From Kiloniellaceae bacterium (GTDB lineage: Bacteria > Pseudomonadota > Alphaproteobacteria > Kiloniellales > Kiloniellaceae): 9,630 nucleotides of DNA. The DNA is taken from positions 1 to 9,630 of the forward strand of contig JANQKX010000543.1 in NCBI GenBank assembly GCA_028280915.1, given 5' to 3'. This document shows, one piece after another, positions 1 to 5,109 of the stretch. The translations under genes and the position numbers were made by a program. The notes beneath the pieces are model-generated. The model did no database searches. It was not told the DNA's origin and worked only from the letters and a program-made list of their open reading frames with translations. Positions within the stretch are counted from its first letter, which is position 1; each line of letters begins with the position of its first letter.

Positions 1-795
1 ACCACCGGCATCGTTGGCAAAAACGGTGCCGGCAAAAGCTCCATCATCAGTGCCATCGCGGGCATTATCAAGCCGGACCAGGGCACGATAGAGCGTTTCG
101 GGGTGGAGATCCGCCCGCTTACGGTCAAAGCGGGCCTGGCGCGGAACCTGAGTGGGCGCGAAAACGCCATTTTAAGCGGCATGTTGATGGGCCTCTCCCG
201 GCGGGAAATCATCGCGCGTTTGCCCAAGATCATTGAATTCGCCGAGCTGGAGGATTTTATCGACCAGCCTTTGGATACCTATTCCGCCGGCATGAGCGCC
301 CGTCTGGGATTTTCGGTCGCCATTCATGTGGATACGGACGTGATCCTGATCGACGAATCCCTCTCGGCCGGCGATGCCAGTTTTCGTAAAAAATCGGCCC
401 AGGCTCTAAGAGAGATTATTCAATCGGACAAGACAGTCGTCCTGGTTTCCCACAATTCCTCGACGATCCGCGAGCTCTGCAATCATGTTGTCTGGGTGGA
501 AGACGGCGTGGTCCACCAGCAAGGCGATCCGGATTCGGTCATGGATGCCTACGAAGAGATTTATGAGAGCAAAAAACTGGAGCAGCGCAAAAAAAGATTG
601 AATATGAGACGGCGTATAAAGCGCCTCAGGTCCATCGTCGAGGTTGCCAAGGAGTCCGGTTTTGTGCCGGAACGGCCCAACAAATCCAAGCGACGCCAAC
701 AAAAAGAGGCAGAGCAAAAAGAGGCCAAGCAAAATGGGGCAGAGAAGAAAGAGGCAGGGAAAAAAGACTCGACCGGACCAAAGTCAGGTTCTTAA
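1..795 (+). CDS. ABC transporter ATP-binding protein, polysaccharide-export type (5' truncated)
   Basis: This is the nucleotide-binding subunit of an ABC exporter resembling the KpsT/Wzt/TagH group, which moves capsule, O-antigen or teichoic-type polymers across the inner membrane with a separate permease. The window opens inside the gene; the frame is open from base 1 and 264 residues are visible. Seen in visible-residue numbering: Walker A GKNGAGKS (6-13), the family-typical stretch LSGRENAILSG (about 50-60), signature YSAGMSARLGFS (94-105), Walker B VILIDE (114-119) followed by SLSAGD where relatives often have VLAVGD, and the H-loop VLVSHN with His151. After the ATPase core comes a tail of about 80 residues that is basic, then low-complexity Lys/Glu/Gln-rich. 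The permease is not in view and presumably lies upstream. A GTG at 103 lies inside the domain, after Walker A, and is not the true start. Family call is firm; the exported polymer is unknown. Confidence 0.88.
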   Translation, partial: TTGIVGKNGAGKSSIISAIAGIIKPDQGTIERFGVEIRPLTVKAGLARNLSGRENAILSGMLMGLSRREIIARLPKIIEFAELEDFIDQPLDTYSAGMSARLGFSVAIHVDTDVILIDESLSAGDASFRKKSAQALREIIQSDKTVVLVSHNSSTIRELCNHVVWVEDGVVHQQGDPDSVMDAYEEIYESKKLEQRKKRLNMRRRIKRLRSIVEVAKESGFVPERPNKSKRRQQKEAEQKEAKQNGAEKKEAGKKDSTGPKSGS

Positions 796-901
796 GTTTA
801 AACCAAAGAAACGGGCATCCTACCGGGCTTTCGTGGCCCCATGACACCGGAATGTCCGGGAACACCCCCGCCCCTGCGACCCGCAACGAGAAAGAGCCGT
901 C

Positions 902-1588
902 ATGAGCCACCCTGCCTTTTCCCGGACAAAAGCCTGCGTGTTCGACGCTTACGGGACCCTGTTCGACGTTCATTCGGCGGTGCGCAACGGCGGCGCGGCC
1001 CTGGGCGACAAAGCGGCTGCCGTGTCGGAGACCTGGCGCGTCAAACAGTTGGAATACACCTGGCTGCGCAGCTTGATGGGTGCTTACGTGGATTTTTGGC
1101 AGGTGACCCGGGACGGTTTGGACTATGCCTTTGCCGCCCACGGCGTTGAAGATGACCGCCTGGCCGACGAACTGATGGCCCTTTATCTGGGACTGGACGC
1201 CTACCCGGAAGTGGCGGAGTGCCTTGCCGCCTTGAAGGACGCCGGCTTGATGACCGCCATTTTGTCCAATGGCTCCCCGGGTATGCTCAATTCCGCCGTT
1301 GCCTCGGCCAAGATCCAAGGCCCCCTGGACCATATCTTTTCCGTTGAGGACGTGGGCATTTTTAAGCCCGACCCGAGGGTTTATCAATCGGCGGTGGATG
1401 GCCTGGGCGTGGCGCCGGACGAGATCTGTTTTCTCTCCAGCAATGCCTGGGATGCCCACGCCGCGAGCCACTTCGGCTTTCGGGTGGCCTGGGTGAACCG
1501 CTTCAAAAGGGAACGGGAACGCCTGCCTAAAGACCCCGCGGCGGAGATCCAAAACCTGTTGGAATTGCCCCCTTTGCTGGGAATCTGA
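902..1588 (+). CDS. Haloacid dehalogenase, type II (HAD superfamily)
   Basis: A 228-residue cytoplasmic HAD hydrolase of the L-2-haloacid dehalogenase type (family reaction: L-2-haloacid plus water to D-2-hydroxyacid plus halide). Seen: the nucleophile motif FDAYGTLFD with Asp15 and Thr19; WRVKQLEYTWLRSLMG (45-60), a hallmark of type II dehalogenases carrying Arg46; LSNGSP with Ser122 and Asn123; FKPDPRVYQ with Lys155 and Tyr161; and SSNAWDAHAA with Ser179, Asn181 and Asp184. By comparison with the characterised family, the catalytic and halide-binding residues all appear present, so it should be active as a dehalogenase rather than a generic phosphatase, although the physiological substrate may not be halogenated. 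Length is normal for the family. The ATG at 902 has only a weak purine-rich ribosome site (GAGAAAGAG) but gives the expected N-terminus. It follows the ABC gene by 106 bases and precedes the ammonia-lyase by 46. Confidence 0.88.
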   Translation: MSHPAFSRTKACVFDAYGTLFDVHSAVRNGGAALGDKAAAVSETWRVKQLEYTWLRSLMGAYVDFWQVTRDGLDYAFAAHGVEDDRLADELMALYLGLDAYPEVAECLAALKDAGLMTAILSNGSPGMLNSAVASAKIQGPLDHIFSVEDVGIFKPDPRVYQSAVDGLGVAPDEICFLSSNAWDAHAASHFGFRVAWVNRFKRERERLPKDPAAEIQNLLELPPLLGI

Positions 1589-1634
1589 CCTCGGCCCAAC
1601 AGGCGTTTTACAGCAAACACCAAGGAGAGTTAAC

Positions 1635-2648
1635 ATGCCGCCCATGGACATGCCGGCCGACCCCGAGGCCTGGGATCATATTCCCGAAATCTCGCACATT
1701 CGCGCCGCCGCCGACCGCCTGCGGGGCCTGGCGGTGAAGACACCCCTGCTGGAATCCCATAAGCTCAATCAGCAAGTGGGCGGCCGGGTCTTGATCAAGG
1801 CGGAAAACCTGCAGCGCACCGGCTCCTTTAAATTCCGCGGCGCCTATAACCGGATCAGTGAAATTCCCGAGGCTCAGCGGGCGGCGGGGGTTCTGGCCTA
1901 TTCATCGGGCAATCATGCCCAAGGGGTGGCCGCATCGGCCCAGTTGCTGGGCCTTCCCGCCACCATCGTCATGCCGGCCGACGCGCCGAAAATGAAGATC
2001 GAAAACACGAGAGGCTATGGCGCCCAGGTGAAGCTCTATGACCGCTTCGGCCAATCCCGGGAAGAGATCGCCGAACGCATCATCCAGGAGACCGGCGCCA
2101 CCTTGATCCGCCCCTTTGACGACGCCGGCATCATTGCCGGCCAGGGCACCTGCGGTCTGGAGATCGCCGAGCAGGCCAAGGCGCTGGGGGCGGAACTGGA
2201 CGCGCTCTTGGTTTGCTGCGGCGGCGGCGGGCTGACCTCGGGCTGCGCCATCGCCATGGCCGCCTTAAGTCCGCGGACCACCGTCCATACCGTCGAGCCC
2301 CTCGACTTCGACGACACAGCCCGGTCGTTACGGAGCGGTCAGGTGGAGACGGTGTCGCCCGATGCCCGCTCGTTTTGCGACGCGCTGCTGAGCCCCAGTC
2401 CGGGCCGGGTGACCTTTGAGATCTTGAAACGCCATTGCGGCGCCGGCCTGACGGTCAGCGACGCCGAGGTGCGCGCCGCCATGGTCTTCGCCTTCGAGGC
2501 CTTGAAGCTGGTGGTGGAGCCGGGCGGCGCGGTTTGCTTGGCGGCCCTCTTGGCCGGCAAGTGGCCGGCGGCCAACAAGACCACCGCCATCACCCTGTCG
2601 GGCGGCAATGTGGATGCCGCCCTGTTTCAGCAGGTGATGACCGCATAA
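1635..2648 (+). CDS. Threonine/serine ammonia-lyase (PLP fold type II, no ACT domain)
   Basis: A 337-residue PLP enzyme of the threonine dehydratase/serine racemase family, expected to deaminate L-threonine to 2-oxobutanoate (or L-serine to pyruvate). Seen: RTGSFKFRGA with the Schiff-base lysine Lys66, SSGNHAQG (90-97) holding the substrate carboxylate, the phosphate-cradling glycine loop GGGGL (196-200), VVEPGGAV (293-300), and a C-terminal LSGGNVD with Ser322 placed to meet the pyridine nitrogen. The protein stops right after the catalytic domain, with no ACT-like regulatory domain, which resembles catabolic TdcB-type enzymes, serine racemases or hydroxyaspartate dehydratases rather than the isoleucine-feedback IlvA. 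The start is well supported: AAGGAGAG lies a few bases before the ATG at 1635. The preceding dehalogenase gene runs the same way with a 46-base gap. Exact substrate cannot be decided from sequence. Confidence 0.88.
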   Translation: MPPMDMPADPEAWDHIPEISHIRAAADRLRGLAVKTPLLESHKLNQQVGGRVLIKAENLQRTGSFKFRGAYNRISEIPEAQRAAGVLAYSSGNHAQGVAASAQLLGLPATIVMPADAPKMKIENTRGYGAQVKLYDRFGQSREEIAERIIQETGATLIRPFDDAGIIAGQGTCGLEIAEQAKALGAELDALLVCCGGGGLTSGCAIAMAALSPRTTVHTVEPLDFDDTARSLRSGQVETVSPDARSFCDALLSPSPGRVTFEILKRHCGAGLTVSDAEVRAAMVFAFEALKLVVEPGGAVCLAALLAGKWPAANKTTAITLSGGNVDAALFQQVMTA

Positions 2649-2700
2649 CGAAGGTAGGTCCGCAAAGGGCATTGATTGTCCCTCGCGAACCTGACCTTCG
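2649..2700 (-). terminator. Long imperfect hairpin between convergent genes
   Basis: Arms 2649-2669 and 2680-2700 pair around a 10-base loop. The outer 7 pairs (CGAAGGT with ACCTTCG) are perfect. The inner part has two single-base bulges (2693 and about 2666) and two positions (2660/2688 and 2664/2684) that are C-A or A-C mismatches on the plus strand but G-U wobbles in minus-strand RNA. It begins directly after the ammonia-lyase stop codon and ends 12 bases beyond the bactofilin stop. No T-run follows on either strand, so it is not a textbook intrinsic terminator. It may be a 3'-end or transcription-barrier structure for the minus-strand operon. Confidence 0.45.
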
Positions 2701-2712
2701 AGCCTTCAGCAC

Positions 2713-3264
2713 TTAGTGATGAACGGCGGGCTTTTCCCCTTTGCCGCCCCGTGCCGCGGGGCTGGCCGGGGTGGAGCGGGTCGCCGCGCCATTGCTGGCG
2801 GCCGCCGGACGGGCACCGCCGGTGTTGGATTTGGTGGAATCAAGGCGCATGATGTTGCCCTCGATGAAGGCGCCGGCTTCGATTTCCAAGGACTCGTGGA
2901 TGATGTCGCCCAGGACCTTGGCGGTCTTGGCCAAAATCACGGAGGGACCGCGCACGGAGCCGGTCACCGAACCGCAGATCCGAATACGGTCGCCGGTCAG
3001 CGAGCCGTTGATCTGGGCCGTCTCGCCAATGGTCATGGTCTTGCTGTGCACATCGCCCTTGATTTGGCCATCGACTTGAATGTCACCGGTGCTCTTCAGA
3101 TCGCCGTTGATCTGCAGATCGGCACTGATGATGGAGGGAATGGTTCCACTGGCCGAGGGCATGGGCGCCGCGGCACTGCTCGGGGCGGCCTTTTCGGGCG
3201 CGGGCTGGGATTGATCGGAGAAGGTGCGCGAGGGAGTCTGAGGTTGCTTAGCTTTTGAAAACAT
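2713..3264 (-). CDS. Bactofilin (polymer-forming cytoskeletal protein)
   Basis: A 183-residue bactofilin, a nucleotide-independent polymer that forms membrane-associated filaments and positions cell-wall enzymes. Seen: a short N-terminus beginning MFSK followed by a Pro/Ala/Ser-rich linker to about residue 42, then the beta-helical core at about 43-142 with regularly spaced short hydrophobic strands (ISADLQINGDL, GDIQVDGQIKGDV, AQINGSLTGD, RIRICGSVTGSVRG, AKVLGDIIHESLEIEAGAF), then a Gly/Ala/Pro-rich basic tail ending in His-His. Size and layout match alphaproteobacterial bactofilins (CcmA/BacA group). The ATG at 3264 lies inside the end of the M23 peptidase gene, giving a 17-base overlap. 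AGGA lies close upstream, so translation is probably coupled. The overlap with an M23 peptidase strongly suggests the two act together. No catalytic function is expected. Confidence 0.93.
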   Translation of the reverse strand: MFSKAKQPQTPSRTFSDQSQPAPEKAAPSSAAAPMPSASGTIPSIISADLQINGDLKSTGDIQVDGQIKGDVHSKTMTIGETAQINGSLTGDRIRICGSVTGSVRGPSVILAKTAKVLGDIIHESLEIEAGAFIEGNIMRLDSTKSNTGGARPAAASNGAATRSTPASPAARGGKGEKPAVHH

Positions 3265-4642
3265 ATTTTCCTGCCGTTAGAAATTTTGCGGGATCAAGCG
3301 GTTTTCCCTTGAAACGCACCTCGTAGTGTACATGCGGACCGGTGCTGCGGCCGGAAGAGCCCAGTAGCCCGATCTTCTGATGGCTATCTACGTTTTCGCC
3401 TTTTTTGACTAAGATAGCGTTTAGATGGCTGTAAACGGTTTTCAAGCCATGTCCGTGGTCGATTTCCACCACGCGCCCATAGTGGCCGCGCCAGCCGGCG
3501 AAAACGACCTTGCCGGGGGCGGTGGCATAAACCGATGATTTGAAGGGCGCGGCAAAATCCATGCCGTCATGCCGGGCCTGACGGCCGTTTAAGGGGTCAA
3601 TGCGCGTGCCGAAGGAGCTGGTGATGCGGAATTGCTCCATGGGCGGTGCCAAGGGCAGGACCGTCATGACTTCCTGCAACGCCGCCCAGCGCGTGAAGCG
3701 GGCATCCAACGCCGAAAGGGAGATGTCCGCCCCCAGCCAACGGTCCAGTTCCTCATAGGTATCCGTTTCGGCGGCGATGAAGGGGCCGCCTTGGGAGTCG
3801 GCCTTGGCCGTCAGGATTTGGTCAGCCAAGACCTCGTCCAGCGCGATGCCGGTCATGGAAACGGTCTTTTCCAGGGCCTCGAGCGCGGTTTCCGTGTGAT
3901 CCCACACCCGGCGCATCAGCCGCTGGTTGGCATCGCTGTACGCGGCCATTTGCTCTTTCATGGCCGCCACGTCGTTTTCGGCCGTGTCTTTTTGGCTTTT
4001 GATCGACTCGTTGCGCGCGGCGAGTTCCTTGAAATGGGATTGCGACGTGGAGATTTTTTGCAACAGCGCCTGATTTTCCGAGCCGGCTTCGGCGAGGCGG
4101 CGCTCCAGCAGGGCGATGCGGGAATTGGCTTGCGCCAGGGAAGCCCGCAGCAAACTGCGCTCCTGGCCCAACTCTTCGAGAATGCTATCCCGTTCACTGA
4201 GCTGCATGGCCAGCTGTTGGTGCCGGGCGTTGGATTGATCCAGGTTGCGTTCGGCGGCGGCCAGCTGAAGCGCCAGTTGCTTGGTGTTGTCCTCGCCCAG
4301 CCAGTTTTGCGCGGCGGGCGCTTGGTCGCCGTAATCCAGATTGACGTGATCCGCGACCGGCGCGCCATCGCCGAGAGAAAGTTTGAGATCCACGTAAGCG
4401 AGCTTTTCCTGCTCAAGCTCTTGGGTCATGGCCTTGGCGGAGAGGGAATAAAACCCGGCCGCGATGCCCGACGACAAGAGCCCGACCGAGACCACCACCG
4501 TGCTCGCCAACAGCACCGCCTGCGCGCGGGAAGACAAACGGAAATATCGAATATGATCATTGGAACGGAAAAACAGCTCACGGGGTGCGACCACCCGGCA
4601 AAGTTTCCCTCTTGCCCAATCTGACACTTTAAGAAGCCGCAA
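3248..4642 (-). CDS. M23 (LytM-type) peptidase, membrane-anchored, coiled coil
   Basis: A predicted peptidoglycan DD-endopeptidase attached to the inner membrane with its catalytic domain in the periplasm. With the start chosen here it has 464 residues: a basic N-terminus with APRELFFRSN and RYFRLSSRAQ, one transmembrane helix (about 40-65), a long coiled coil (about 119-260, rich in Leu, Glu, Gln, Arg), then the LytM domain (about 338-453). Zinc-site residues are present: HDGMD (His358, Asp362), YSHL, and GPHVHYEV (His437, His439), so it should be active. Start choice: the frame stays open to a GTG at 4738, but the extra 32 residues look non-protein-like and that GTG has no good ribosome site. 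A TTG at 4642 sits 3 bases after GGGGAGGGA and leads straight into the conserved region. It overlaps the bactofilin gene by 17 bases. Family knowledge: bactofilins recruit such M23 enzymes for cell shape. Family call is sure, start is moderate. Confidence 0.88.
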   Translation of the reverse strand: MRLLKVSDWARGKLCRVVAPRELFFRSNDHIRYFRLSSRAQAVLLASTVVVSVGLLSSGIAAGFYSLSAKAMTQELEQEKLAYVDLKLSLGDGAPVADHVNLDYGDQAPAAQNWLGEDNTKQLALQLAAAERNLDQSNARHQQLAMQLSERDSILEELGQERSLLRASLAQANSRIALLERRLAEAGSENQALLQKISTSQSHFKELAARNESIKSQKDTAENDVAAMKEQMAAYSDANQRLMRRVWDHTETALEALEKTVSMTGIALDEVLADQILTAKADSQGGPFIAAETDTYEELDRWLGADISLSALDARFTRWAALQEVMTVLPLAPPMEQFRITSSFGTRIDPLNGRQARHDGMDFAAPFKSSVYATAPGKVVFAGWRGHYGRVVEIDHGHGLKTVYSHLNAILVKKGENVDSHQKIGLLGSSGRSTGPHVHYEVRFKGKPLDPAKFLTAGKYVFKS

Positions 4643-4654
4643 ACTTCCCTCCCC
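4643..4654 (-). promoter_or_regulatory. Ribosome binding site deciding a TTG start for the M23 gene
   Basis: On the minus strand the bases just before the TTG at 4642 read GGGGAGGGAAGT, a strong Shine-Dalgarno match. The alternative GTG at 4738 is preceded only by a weak CTGGGGCA, and the in-frame GTG at 4627 has nothing comparable. Confidence 0.5.
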
Positions 4655-4813
4655 TCTGCTATCCTTGCCGCCCCACCCGCCGTCAAGAATGCGCGGGATT
4701 CCGTGCAGCACTGCCCCATCGCGTAGCTTGCCGGTCACTGCCCCAGTGATATCAAAGCGCTATGGCGTTTGCCTTATGTCGCTTCTTAGCCGACAACTCC
4801 GTGCCCCCGAATG

Positions 4814-4846
4814 CGATAAAACTTCACAAACAGGTCCAAGAACACG
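4814..4846 (-). repeat. Copy 1 of a dispersed intergenic element
   Basis: Read on the plus strand it is CGATAAAA, four bases, then ACAAACAGGTCCAAGAACACG. The second copy at 8173-8202 has the same CGATAAAA, one base, and a 21-base match differing only at three transitions. Overall 26 of 30 aligned bases agree with one 3-base gap. It lies 172 bases upstream of the chosen M23 start. On the minus strand it also opens a short frame (4845 down to 4786, GTG start, 19 codons) beginning FLDLFVKFYR after the start codon. Function unknown. Confidence 0.6.
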
Positions 4847-4981
4847 CAATTTTTCAAATAATTGCCTAACCCTATCCACCGACGTTGACGGAAGCAAGTA
4901 TTAACGATTTTCCCTAACAGGTGCTGAAGGAATTTAGTTAATCGAGACCGTCATCGGCAAAAATTTCCGATTAAACCGGGA

Positions 4982-4989
4982 ATGGTTAA
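4982..4989 (-). promoter_or_regulatory. Possible CtrA-type site TTAACCAT
   Basis: The minus strand reads TTAACCAT, identical to the half-site consensus described for the alphaproteobacterial cell-cycle regulator CtrA. A 7 of 8 match (TTAACGAT) lies on the plus strand at 4901-4908, and TTAA also occurs at 4938 and 4971. The classical TTAA-N7-TTAA full site is not formed. It lies far upstream (about 340 bases) of the M23 start. Confidence 0.25.
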
Positions 4990-5027
4990 GGATCGCCGAT
5001 CAGCGCACCATTGCGGGGCCACGGCCC

Positions 5028-5068
5028 AAAAAACAATCAGATCGGAGAGGGACCCCTCCGATCTGATT
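5028..5068 (-). terminator. Intrinsic terminator of the cysD-cysNC operon
   Basis: A perfect 13-base-pair inverted repeat (AATCAGATCGGAG at 5035-5047 with CTCCGATCTGATT at 5056-5068) closes an 8-base loop. On the minus strand the stem is followed after one G by six T residues (5033-5028). It starts about 40 bases after the cysNC stop, so it fits a rho-independent terminator for that operon. There is no T-run on the plus-strand side. Confidence 0.85.
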
Positions 5069-5109
5069 ATTGGTTACACGGCTATGGCTTGGGTTAAATC
5101 CGGCTTGGG

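Larger units (their letters stand above)
4643..5109. other. Intergenic region upstream of the M23/bactofilin operon
   Basis: About 470 bases without a supported gene, between the M23 start and the cysNC stop (both genes on the minus strand). It is clearly richer in A+T than its flanks between about 4810 and 4990. It holds the cysNC terminator (5028-5068), a group of TTAA motifs including an exact TTAACCAT on the minus strand (4901-4989), one copy of a dispersed 30-33 base element (4814-4846), and presumably the M23/bactofilin promoter, which I could not place with confidence. Confidence 0.6.

Noticed and set aside
847..859. CCGGA-ATG-TCCGG dyad after the ABC gene
   Set aside because: A 5-base-pair stem with a triloop in GC-rich DNA and no T-run; not good evidence for a terminator.
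626..1651. Long minus-strand open frame opposite the dehalogenase gene
   Set aside because: It overlaps strongly supported plus-strand genes and shows no recognisable motif; it is a GC-bias shadow frame.
3632..4624. 330-codon plus-strand open frame opposite the M23 gene
   Set aside because: It lies over a confirmed coiled-coil/LytM gene and its composition is that of an antisense shadow.
4658..4686. Minus-strand promoter-like pair TTGACG (4686-4681) and GATAGC (4663-4658), 17 bases apart
   Set aside because: The -10 matches only 3 of 6, and the implied transcript start near 4651 would cut into the ribosome site of the TTG start, so it is not a secure promoter.
4826..4846. LexA-type box (GTTC-N7-GTTC) inside the dispersed element on the minus strand
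   Set aside because: The second half is GTTT at N8 in copy 1 and absent in copy 2, so neither spacing nor sequence fits.
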